The position numbers and the translations under genes were made by a program. A stretch of DNA of 64,000 nt from JADHLJ01 sp038146985 (GTDB lineage Bacteria > Pseudomonadota > Alphaproteobacteria > Thalassobaculales > Thalassobaculaceae): contig JAYQSQ010000001.1 in assembly GCA_038146985.1 (NCBI GenBank), positions 310,001 to 374,000 of the forward strand. The letters run 5' to 3'. Below the pieces are notes generated by a model. It made no database searches and was not told the origin of the DNA. It saw nothing but the letters and a program-made list of their open reading frames with translations. Positions 9,585 to 17,045 of this stretch are shown piece after piece; the stretch's first letter is position 1; the number at the start of each line of letters is the position of its first letter.

Positions 9585-10463
9585 ATGCATAAGCTCGGAA
9601 ACCTGGAAATCAGGCGTGTCGTCGAGAGCGAGGTGCCGATTTTCGAAGTGCAGTCGTTCTTCCCGAAATGCGAGATGGCCGTGGTCGAGAAGCACCGGGA
9701 CTGGCTAATGCCGCGGTTCATCGACCCGGCGACGATGATGGTCACGCTCTGCATCCAGTCCTATGTGATCAAGACCGCGCATCACAACATCCTGGTCGAT
9801 ACCTGCGTCGGCAACCACAAGGAACGTCCGGCGCGGCCGAGCTGGCACATGCAGGACCTGCCGTATCTGAAGACCCTGGAAGACGCCGGCGTGAAGCCGG
9901 AAGAGATCGACTTCGTGCTGTGCACCCATCTGCATGTCGACCATGTCGGCTGGAACACCAAGCTGGTGGACGGCCGCTGGGTGCCGACCTTCCCGAACGC
10001 CAAATACATCTTTTCGCGCAAGGAGTATGAGGCCTGGAAGTCCCGTCACGACAACAAGGAGAACGTGCCGGTGCCCCAGGTCTTCGCCGACAGCGTGCTC
10101 CCCATCGTCGAGGCGGGACAGGCGGTGATCGTCGAGGACGACCATCAGATCGACGACGGCATGTGGATCGAACCATCGCCCGGCCATACGCCCGGCCACG
10201 TGATGCTGAACCTGAAATCGGCCGGCGAGACCGCGCTGATGACCGGTGATGTGATCCACCATCCGCTGCAGCTTGTTCGCCCGGACTGGTCCTGCCGCGC
10301 CTGCGAGAATCCGGACCTCTCCGCGAAGACCCGGACCGCCATGCTGGAGCGTGTCGCCGATACCAGCACCCTGCTGTGCCCGGCGCATTTCGCCTCGCCG
10401 ACCATGGGGCATGTGATCAGCGCTCCGGGTGACGGGTTCCGCTACAGGATGCTCGGCGAATAG
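9585..10463 (+). CDS. MBL-fold metallo-hydrolase
   Basis: The 292-residue protein shows the metallo-beta-lactamase HxHxDH motif as H115-L-H117-V-D119-H120, followed by GHTPGHVML (third metal-site His), MTGDVIHHP (bridging Asp) and a terminal CPAHF histidine. These bind two Zn ions in a lactonase or esterase-like hydrolase. The family includes AHL lactonases and many uncharacterised enzymes; no signal peptide is visible. It precedes the second GMC gene by 71 bases on the same strand. Confidence 0.88.
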   Translation: MHKLGNLEIRRVVESEVPIFEVQSFFPKCEMAVVEKHRDWLMPRFIDPATMMVTLCIQSYVIKTAHHNILVDTCVGNHKERPARPSWHMQDLPYLKTLEDAGVKPEEIDFVLCTHLHVDHVGWNTKLVDGRWVPTFPNAKYIFSRKEYEAWKSRHDNKENVPVPQVFADSVLPIVEAGQAVIVEDDHQIDDGMWIEPSPGHTPGHVMLNLKSAGETALMTGDVIHHPLQLVRPDWSCRACENPDLSAKTRTAMLERVADTSTLLCPAHFASPTMGHVISAPGDGFRYRMLGE

Positions 10464-10534
10464 CGCCTCTGCCCAGGCGTTTTTCCTTGAATCTGCCATG
10501 TTTCGGCGGGACGGATCCGCAATGGAGTTGAGTC

Positions 10535-12151
10535 ATGATTGAGGACGGCGCGGTCTTTGATTTCATCGTCAGCGGCGCCGGTTCCGCCGGCTGCGCCGTT
10601 GCCTCGCGCCTGAGTGAATCGGGGACCTACAGCGTGCTGCTGTTGGAGGCGGGGCCGCCGGATACCAATCCCTGGATCCATATCCCGATCGGCTTCGCCA
10701 AGGTCTATATCGATAAATCGGTGAACTGGAAGTTCGAGTCCGAGCCGGTTCCGGCCCTCAATAACCGCCGGCTGTACCAGCCGCGCGGTAAGGTGCTCGG
10801 CGGCAGCAGTTCGATCAACGGGACGATTTATATCCGGGGCCAACCCGGCGACTATGACGAGTGGCGCCAGCGCGGGCTGGTCGGCTGGGATTGGGACTCG
10901 GTACTGCCGTTCTTCAAGAAGGCCGAAGACAACGCGCGCGGCGCCGACGATCTGCATGGTGTCGGCGGACCGCTCCGGGTCTCGGACGTGCCGACGCCCT
11001 GGGACCTGCCGAGCGCGATGATCGCCGCCGCCGTCGAGTCCGGCATTCCCGCGACCCGGGATTTCAACGGCCCGGAGCAGGAAGGCGCCGGCTTTTACCA
11101 ATTCACCGCCACCAACAAACGCCGCTGGAGCTCTGCCAGGGCCTATCTCGGCCCCGCCAAGGGGCGGCGCAACCTGCACATCGAGACCGGTGCCCATGCC
11201 CGTCGGGTCCTGATCGAGGAAGGCAGGGCGGTTGGGATCGAGTTCCAGACGCCGGCGGGCATCAAGACCGCGCGCGCCCGGCGCGAGGTTATCGTCTCCG
11301 GCGGGACCTTCGGCTCGCCTCAGTTGCTGCAGCTCTCCGGTGTCGGGCCGGGCGACCTCCTGCGCGAAATGGGGATCGAGGTGAAGGCCGAACTGGCCGG
11401 AGTCGGCGCGCATCTGCGGGATCACTTCAACACCTATCTCGCCTTCCGTTGCGCTAAGCCGGTAACCGGCAACGACCTTGCCAACAGCCTGCCGCGCCGC
11501 TTGATCGCGGGCGCCCAATATGTGCTGCTGCAGTCGGGACCGCTGACCAGCACCGGGATCTGCGCCGGAGCCTTCCTGCGCTCCGATCCGCGCCTGGAAC
11601 GCCCGGATATTCAGATCAACATGTTCAACTGGGCGGCCAAGTCGCGCACGGCGACCGAGGTGATCCCGTTCCCGTTTTCCGCCTTTACGCTTAGTCCGGT
11701 GCATCTGCGCCCGGATTGCGACGGTACCGTCCGGATCAAGAGTCCGGACCCGCTCGACGCGCCGGCAATCAGCTACGACTTCCTGCGCAGCGAATACGAC
11801 AAGCAGGCGATCCTGTTCGGTATGCGCAAGTGCCGTGAAATCGCCCGCCAACCGGCGCTGAAAGACTACATGGTGGAGGAGGTCCTGCCGGGCCCGGCGG
11901 TGGCGAGCGAGGACGACCTGCTGGAGGATGTCCGGGCTCGCGGTATCGCCAATTTCCACCCCATGGGCACCTGCCGCATGGGGGACGCCATCGACAGCGC
12001 CACCGATGCACGCCTCAGGGTCCACAAGGTCGCCGGGCTCAGGGTGGCGGATGCCTCGATCATGCCGTCCATCGTCGCCGGCAACACCAATGCGCCGACC
12101 ATCATGATCGGCGAGAAATGCGCGGCGATGGTGCTGGAGGACGCCCGGTAA
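10535..12151 (+). CDS. GMC family oxidoreductase (choline/alcohol dehydrogenase-like), copy 2
   Basis: This 538-residue FAD-dependent dehydrogenase has GAGSAG at residues 14-19, the signature GKVLGGSSSINGTIYIRG near residue 88, catalytic His475 in NFHPMGTCRMG, and the Asn-bearing GNTNAPTIMIGEK near the C-terminus. Sequence and length closely parallel the genes at 3913 and 20214. It oxidises an alcohol or polyol, but the substrate is not predictable. It ends 6 bases from a convergent GST gene, leaving no room for a conventional terminator between them. Confidence 0.9.
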   Translation: MIEDGAVFDFIVSGAGSAGCAVASRLSESGTYSVLLLEAGPPDTNPWIHIPIGFAKVYIDKSVNWKFESEPVPALNNRRLYQPRGKVLGGSSSINGTIYIRGQPGDYDEWRQRGLVGWDWDSVLPFFKKAEDNARGADDLHGVGGPLRVSDVPTPWDLPSAMIAAAVESGIPATRDFNGPEQEGAGFYQFTATNKRRWSSARAYLGPAKGRRNLHIETGAHARRVLIEEGRAVGIEFQTPAGIKTARARREVIVSGGTFGSPQLLQLSGVGPGDLLREMGIEVKAELAGVGAHLRDHFNTYLAFRCAKPVTGNDLANSLPRRLIAGAQYVLLQSGPLTSTGICAGAFLRSDPRLERPDIQINMFNWAAKSRTATEVIPFPFSAFTLSPVHLRPDCDGTVRIKSPDPLDAPAISYDFLRSEYDKQAILFGMRKCREIARQPALKDYMVEEVLPGPAVASEDDLLEDVRARGIANFHPMGTCRMGDAIDSATDARLRVHKVAGLRVADASIMPSIVAGNTNAPTIMIGEKCAAMVLEDAR

Positions 12152-12157
12152 ACTCGG

Positions 12158-12802
12158 TCAATCCGGATCGAATTCCCGGTCCTTCTTGGGGATCAGGCTG
12201 TAGGGATGATCGTATCCCGGCATCGCGGCGATGCTTTTCGACCACCTTTCGATATTCGGCCAGCGCGTGATTTCGAGGCCGCCCTCGGCCATGAAGACCA
12301 TGCGTCCCCAACAGCCGAGATCGGCGATCGTGCAACGGTCCCCGACGAGCCAGTCGCGGCCCTGCAGCGCGCTGTTGACGACATCAAGGGAGCTTTCGGC
12401 AAGCGGGGTGAAGTAGTCCATAACCGCCGGATCGACCTTTCGGAAACGGTTGTAGTGGCGGACCTTGGCGACGTTTGTGATCGCGTCGGCCTCCCACGAG
12501 AGCCATTCCCGGGCGCGCCACTGATCTTGTTCGCTTGCCGCGAGGAAGCACCCGGTCTCTCGGGAGAGGTAATCGAGAATGATGTTGGACTGCACCACGA
12601 TCAGCCCCCGATGCGCGAGGGCCGGAACCTGGCCGTAGCGGTTGATCGCGAGATACCAGTCTTCCTTTTGGGCGCCGTATTTCAGATTGACGGTCCGGAA
12701 CGAGAACGGCAGGCCGGACAGCGCCAGGAACATCATCGGTTTGAAACTGGAACTGGAGGTAAAGCTCCCGAATAGCGTGAGACGGTCCGGGTCCAGGTTC
12801 AT
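12158..12802 (-). CDS. Glutathione S-transferase family protein, copy 2
   Basis: The protein of about 214 residues has an N-terminal thioredoxin-like half with RYGQVPALAHRG (cis-Pro region) and VVQSNIILDYLSRETG, and a helical C-terminal half with LVGDRCTIADLGCWG, the usual GST N-capping motif. It differs strongly from the GST at 8862, so it is not a recent duplicate. The ATG at 12802 is chosen over one 12 bases upstream only tentatively. It lies 37 bases downstream of a hypothetical gene on the same strand. Confidence 0.84.
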   Translation of the reverse strand: MNLDPDRLTLFGSFTSSSSFKPMMFLALSGLPFSFRTVNLKYGAQKEDWYLAINRYGQVPALAHRGLIVVQSNIILDYLSRETGCFLAASEQDQWRAREWLSWEADAITNVAKVRHYNRFRKVDPAVMDYFTPLAESSLDVVNSALQGRDWLVGDRCTIADLGCWGRMVFMAEGGLEITRWPNIERWSKSIAAMPGYDHPYSLIPKKDREFDPD

Positions 12803-12839
12803 CGTTGACTCCAAAGTGGAGGAGAGACCCGGAGTCGGG

Positions 12840-13427
12840 CTATTCCGGTTTCACCAGACTGGCGCGTCGTTCGGCTTCGGCCCGTTTCAGGGCGGCGTCC
12901 GGATCCGGGTACTTGTTCACGAGTTTCGCCGAACTGTCGGTGAGATCCTTCAGGGATGCGACCGGTACCCCTCGGAACTGCGGCGTGCACACCAGCTTGA
13001 GAGCATTCATGTGAGTGTCCAGCGCGTCCTGGCTATGCAGCTCCCCCTCGGCCAGGCGGAAGATCAACTCGCACAGGCTGTCGCCGACCTTGGTCGTCAG
13101 GTCGTAACCGAAGGTTCCGCCGAGGTCGCGTACCCGGCAGGCACCGCGATAGGCCAGATCATAAGTCTCCTGGGTGAATCCGCCCTCTGTTTTGATACGC
13201 GCGACGATCTCGACCAGCGACCGCATGTCCGCGTCGACCCAATCCGGATACTTCTCCTCGACCTTCTCAACAAAGGTTTCGGCGCGTTCGACGGCCTCCT
13301 CGCGCGCCATCCCGCCCTTTCGGCCTGCCATGGCGGCAAACCGGGTCTGGACGTGAATGATCTTTACTTCCGAGGTGTTCTCGGTCTCTTTGGCGATTTC
13401 GGTGTTTTCTTGCTTTTCGTCATTCAT
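12840..13427 (-). CDS. Hypothetical protein, possibly HPt/CheE-like
   Basis: The roughly 195-residue soluble protein is of no family I can name with certainty. The segment LGGTFGYDLTTKVGDSLCELI followed by THMNALKLV resembles alphaproteobacterial histidine-phosphotransfer-like proteins, where AHxIKGQGGTFGYPL precedes a similar SLC and HVDAL region; here the expected phospho-accepting histidine is replaced (CRVRDLGG). The N-terminus is acidic and low-complexity, then AGRKGGMAREEAVERAE. No membrane segments. If the comparison is right, it would be a non-phosphorylatable relay protein, but this is weak inference. Confidence 0.6.
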   Translation of the reverse strand: MNDEKQENTEIAKETENTSEVKIIHVQTRFAAMAGRKGGMAREEAVERAETFVEKVEEKYPDWVDADMRSLVEIVARIKTEGGFTQETYDLAYRGACRVRDLGGTFGYDLTTKVGDSLCELIFRLAEGELHSQDALDTHMNALKLVCTPQFRGVPVASLKDLTDSSAKLVNKYPDPDAALKRAEAERRASLVKPE

Positions 13428-13672
13428 TGATTGCACCGTTCCCGAAAATTCCCCGTTCTCTCAGCTTCCCCGCTCTATCCCCCTGGTCCTTTCTATCCAA
13501 TATCGCGTCCCGCGCACACCAGCAATTCCGATGCCCCTCGAAATTGAAGGCAGAGTCGGGACGGGCTTGCGGCAAAGCCCACAGAGGATTATCGGCGATA
13601 TAACCCATTTTGGTACACTTGTTTTCAAAATATCGGGCATTTTGTTTAAATTTGACGACCGGAGACCAGCGA

Positions 13673-14917
13673 ATGCGGTTGGACGATGAAGAAAAAGCCA
13701 TGCTCGCGGGCGCGTTGGGGCCGGCGCGGCAATGGGCGCTTGATCATCAATTGAAAGTCGGCCGCATGTTCGACGCCGAGGACATGGTCGCCGTCAGCCA
13801 GGCGCACATGATGGCGGACCCCGAATCCCTGGGCGAGGCGGGAGTCGCCTTCGTGGAAGGCTTCGCCGTTCTGCCCGCCGAAGAACGCCGGGTGCGGGTG
13901 CCGATGATCACCGATCCGAGGGGCGTCGACCTTACCTGCTACGATCCGATCGGCCAGACCGAGGAAATGGCGGCTCTGGAACGCCGGTTCATCGCCGCCT
14001 GCGAGGCGCTGGGGATCCTGATGACCGACACTTGCGTCAACTATCAGACCATCATGCCACCCGTATTTGGCGATCATCTCGCCTATGGCGACACTGGGGT
14101 GGTGATCTATTCCAACAGCGTCTGCGGCGCCCGCTCGAATTTCGAGGGCGGGCCCTCGGCGCTTGCCGCCGGACTGACCGGGCGCACCCCGCGTTACGGT
14201 TTGCATCTCGACCGGCACAGGCGCGCGACGTGCCGTTTCGTCGTGCGCGAACAACCAGGGGACCTGAGTGATTGGGGCGTGCTGGGCGCGGTAATCGGCC
14301 GTCTGGCCGGATCCTACTGGGAAATCCCGGTGATCGAGGGGATCGAGAGGGCGCCGACCTCGGATCAGATGAAGCATCTTGGCGCGGCGATGGCGAGCCA
14401 CGGCTCGACCCCGCTTTTCCACATGATCGGCATAACCCCTGATGCATCGACCCTGTCGGCGGTGGGCGGTGAGGGCCTACCGGTGCGTGAGATCACGCCG
14501 GCGGATATGGCGGCCTTGCGTTCCGATTTCGGCGGTGCCGGCGAGAAGGTCGATGTGGTGGTCTTTGCCGCGCCGCAGCTCTCGATCGTGGAGATGCGGG
14601 ATGTTGCCGCGCTTTGCGAAGGGCGCCGGCGGCACCCGGAGACGGACCTCATCGTCTGCACCTCGCCGACGGTGTATGCCGACGCACAGCGCATGGGCTT
14701 CAATGCCACGATTGAGCAGTTCGGCGGGCTGGTGCTGCGCGGAACCTGCTTCTACCAGCAATATGCCCGCGAGATCGGCGAGGCTAACGGCTGGACCCGG
14801 TTGCTGTCGAACTCGGCCAAGATCGTGAACATCCTGGGCGGCTACGGCTACAAGCCGTCGCTTGCCTCGATGGAGAAATGCATCGAGTCGGCGGTGCGGG
14901 GAAAGGTTGTCCAATGA
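13673..14917 (+). CDS. Aconitase X catalytic domain protein (DUF521, large subunit)
   Basis: The 414-residue protein is the large subunit of the aconitase X family, iron-sulfur dehydratases that include cis-3-hydroxy-L-proline dehydratase. Family features are the opening LDDEEKAMLAGALGPARQWAL, the loop VIYSNSVCGARSNFEGGPS with a likely cluster cysteine, and the terminal SNSAKIVNILGGYGYKPS. The small swivel subunit overlaps its stop codon by ATGA, so both are translated together. The ATG at 13673 follows GGAGA. No proline-racemase or transporter gene is adjacent, so the substrate is open. Confidence 0.88.
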   Translation: MRLDDEEKAMLAGALGPARQWALDHQLKVGRMFDAEDMVAVSQAHMMADPESLGEAGVAFVEGFAVLPAEERRVRVPMITDPRGVDLTCYDPIGQTEEMAALERRFIAACEALGILMTDTCVNYQTIMPPVFGDHLAYGDTGVVIYSNSVCGARSNFEGGPSALAAGLTGRTPRYGLHLDRHRRATCRFVVREQPGDLSDWGVLGAVIGRLAGSYWEIPVIEGIERAPTSDQMKHLGAAMASHGSTPLFHMIGITPDASTLSAVGGEGLPVREITPADMAALRSDFGGAGEKVDVVVFAAPQLSIVEMRDVAALCEGRRRHPETDLIVCTSPTVYADAQRMGFNATIEQFGGLVLRGTCFYQQYAREIGEANGWTRLLSNSAKIVNILGGYGYKPSLASMEKCIESAVRGKVVQ

Positions 14918-15351
14918 ACGGGAAATCCGCAAGCCGGGAGCTGAAATGCCATGTGGGGATCGGTGGTGTCGTCACCGGAGAGGCCCTGGTGGCAAGCGAC
15001 AATTTCTCCGCCCGCTACGATCTCGACCGGATCAGGGGGGTGTTCTCGCGGCCCCAGCATGCGCTTGCCGGGCAATCCTATGACGGCAAGATCCTGGTCA
15101 TGAATACCGCCAAGGGCGGCGTCGCCACGGCCTGGATGCTGTACGAGATGAAGGCGCGCGGGATCGTGCCGAAAGCCATCCTGTTCAACGCGGCGAACAC
15201 CATCCTGGCCCAGGGCGCGGCCTTGGCGGACCTAGCGATGGTCGACCGCTTCGAGGATGGCGACGTGACCAAGCTGATCAAGACCGGCGAGATCGTCACG
15301 GTCTATCCGGAGGAGGGCCGGGTCGTGGTGGCCGAGGCGGAATCGCTTTGA
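14914..15351 (+). CDS. Aconitase X swivel domain protein (DUF126, small subunit)
   Basis: The 145-residue protein is the swivelling beta-barrel subunit that closes the active site of two-subunit aconitase X enzymes. Diagnostic parts are GEALVASDNFSARYDLD, the GQSYDGKILVMNTAKGG motif and NAANTILAQGAALADLAMVD. The ATG at 14914 overlaps the large subunit stop as ATGA, which fixes the start and indicates translational coupling. Length is normal. It is followed by an intergenic region holding repeat element 2. Confidence 0.88.
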   Translation: MNGKSASRELKCHVGIGGVVTGEALVASDNFSARYDLDRIRGVFSRPQHALAGQSYDGKILVMNTAKGGVATAWMLYEMKARGIVPKAILFNAANTILAQGAALADLAMVDRFEDGDVTKLIKTGEIVTVYPEEGRVVVAEAESL

Positions 15352-15432
15352 TGTGGCTGCCGACTCAATAAAGCCGGTTTCCGGAGTCCATCGCGAGTTC
15401 TGCAGAGGCGAGAGCTCAGCGTCGTTTGCCGC

Positions 15433-15508
15433 GAGCCCCAGCTTTCGCTGGGGCGACGGGGTGGAAACGTTTCATCTTCTTTCGTCGCTCCTGCGCAAGC
15501 AGGAGCTC
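15433..15508. repeat. Paired inverted palindromic element 2
   Basis: The unit GAGCCCCAGCTTTCGCTGGG continues to GCGACG (15433-15458), and its inverted copy begins CGTCGCTCCTGCGCAAGCAG (15483-15508). Both are self-complementary hairpins and are each other's reverse complement in outline. It occupies most of the 293-base gap between the aconitase X small subunit and the DUF924 gene, which holds no supported ORF. As the two flanking genes are convergent, it may also serve as a bidirectional terminator. Confidence 0.72.
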
Positions 15509-15644
15509 AACGTCGTCTGCAATGGGCCACAACCTCACCCGATGAGATGCAAATCTACGAGATTCCGCTGTGGGTCAGTGTACCGAGGGGGGCGATAGAA
15601 TAGAGCTTGGGGTCGATAGGCGCGAAGGGACGATGTGCTTGTAT

Positions 15645-16286
15645 CTAACCCTTCGGGTCCTTCGCGCGTTTCGGGCCTTGGCCGAAGGACTCGCCGTTCC
15701 TGGCGAGGAACGCGGCTTCCTTGCGCGAGGAGGGGCGGCCCAGAACATGGTTGCGGTGCGGGAAGCGTCCGAACCGGGCGACGATATCCCGGTGTCGGGT
15801 CCAACCCTTGATGCTGCGGTCGATATAGGGCCGCCATGGGGCCGGGCCCTGGCGCTTCAACGCTTTCTGAATGGTGATGCCGGTATCCTGGGCCACCACG
15901 TCCTCGGAGTGGTGGAACGGATGATAAAGCCAGATCCGCGAGACCGGATGCAGGGTCTTGTCGAGATCGCGCCGGATGGCCGAAGAGACGATTTCGAAAG
16001 CCAGTTTGTCACCGGAATAGGCATCGGGCGTGTTGCGGTAGATGTTCCGGGTGAACTGGTCGAGCAGCAGAATCAGCGCCAGCGACCCTTCCGCCGTGTC
16101 GCCCCAATCGGAGAGGCCGCCGTCACGGGCGCGTTCGACGAAATCTCCAAAACGCGCGCGGATTTCGTCGTCCACCGCTTCGCCGCCCCTGTACCACCAG
16201 TCCCGGCGGCCGGAGGCGGCTTCCGGACTGTCGAGCGCCGGCCCGTGCCAGAACTGGATGATCTCTGAAATCGCATTGGTGGTCAT
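15645..16286 (-). CDS. DUF924 family protein
   Basis: The 213-residue protein belongs to DUF924, a helical TPR-like family of unknown biochemical role. Recognisable elements are IIQFWHGP near the start, WWYRGGEAVDDEIRARFGD, the signature LILLLDQFTRNIYR, and a C-terminal RFGRFPHRNHVLGR with the conserved HRN. The ATG at 16286 is used because family similarity starts immediately after it; the open frame continues upstream without similarity. A divergent SDR begins 75 bases away. Confidence 0.85.
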   Translation of the reverse strand: MTTNAISEIIQFWHGPALDSPEAASGRRDWWYRGGEAVDDEIRARFGDFVERARDGGLSDWGDTAEGSLALILLLDQFTRNIYRNTPDAYSGDKLAFEIVSSAIRRDLDKTLHPVSRIWLYHPFHHSEDVVAQDTGITIQKALKRQGPAPWRPYIDRSIKGWTRHRDIVARFGRFPHRNHVLGRPSSRKEAAFLARNGESFGQGPKRAKDPKG

Positions 16287-16361
16287 GTCGGACTGCCTAG
16301 CATGGAATGGGGCGTGTAGGATGGGCGCGGTTGCGCAACCAGACCCAAGTCGGAGGGACCG

Positions 16362-17045
16362 ATGGCCACGGCTCTGATCACCGGATGCGACTATGGTATC
16401 GGCTTCGAGTTGGCCCGCCAATACGCCGCGGACGGATGGCGGGTGCACGCCGTCTGTCTTGAGGAGGACAGCCGGCCCAAGCTGGACGCGCTAGGGGCCG
16501 GCGTCCGATTCCATCGCCTCGATGTGTCCAATGTGGCGGCGCTTCAGGCGCTGGCTAAGACCCTTCGCGGCGAGGCGATCGACCTCCTGATCAACAATGC
16601 CGCCACCTTCGCGCCGGATGGACCGGGCACACTAATGCTGCCGGATATCGATGAGTTCACCCGGGTCATGCGGATCAACGCCGTGGCGCCCGCTTATGTC
16701 GCCGGTGCCTTCGAGGATCATGTCGCGGCGAGCGAGAAACGGCTGATGGTGTTCATCGGCACAAGGTCCGGGTCGATCGGCGACAACGGCTCCGGCGGTC
16801 ACTACGCCTATCGGTGCAGCAAGGCGGCACTGAACATGGTGGCGAAAAGCGTTTCCATCGACTTCGCGCCGCGCGGCATCGTTGCCGTTGTGATGCATCC
16901 GGGATCGGTGGCGACCGAGACTCGCAAGGGCAACGGCATCCCGGTTTCCGAAAGCGTCGCTGGGCTGCGTAGCGTCATCGCCGGCCTGACGCCGGAGATG
17001 ACCGGCCGGTTCCTGCGCTACGACGGCGGCGAGATCGAGTGGTGA
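16362..17045 (+). CDS. Short-chain dehydrogenase/reductase
   Basis: The 227-residue protein is a classical SDR with ITGCDYGIGFELARQ as the nucleotide-binding glycine motif (residues 6-20), LLINNAA as the NAG-type strand, and YRCSKAAL carrying the YxxxK catalytic pair, preceded by the Ser-containing GTRSGSIG. It reduces or oxidises a carbonyl/hydroxyl with NAD(P). The stop codon overlaps the GTG start of the molybdenum hydroxylase, so the two are translationally coupled and may act on the same substrate. Confidence 0.88.
   Translation: MATALITGCDYGIGFELARQYAADGWRVHAVCLEEDSRPKLDALGAGVRFHRLDVSNVAALQALAKTLRGEAIDLLINNAATFAPDGPGTLMLPDIDEFTRVMRINAVAPAYVAGAFEDHVAASEKRLMVFIGTRSGSIGDNGSGGHYAYRCSKAALNMVAKSVSIDFAPRGIVAVVMHPGSVATETRKGNGIPVSESVAGLRSVIAGLTPEMTGRFLRYDGGEIEW

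Noticed and set aside
13563..13580. Hairpin GGGCTT...AAGCCC upstream of the aconitase X gene
   Set aside because: The stem is short, has no U-tract and does not match the paired palindromic units; I treat it as chance.
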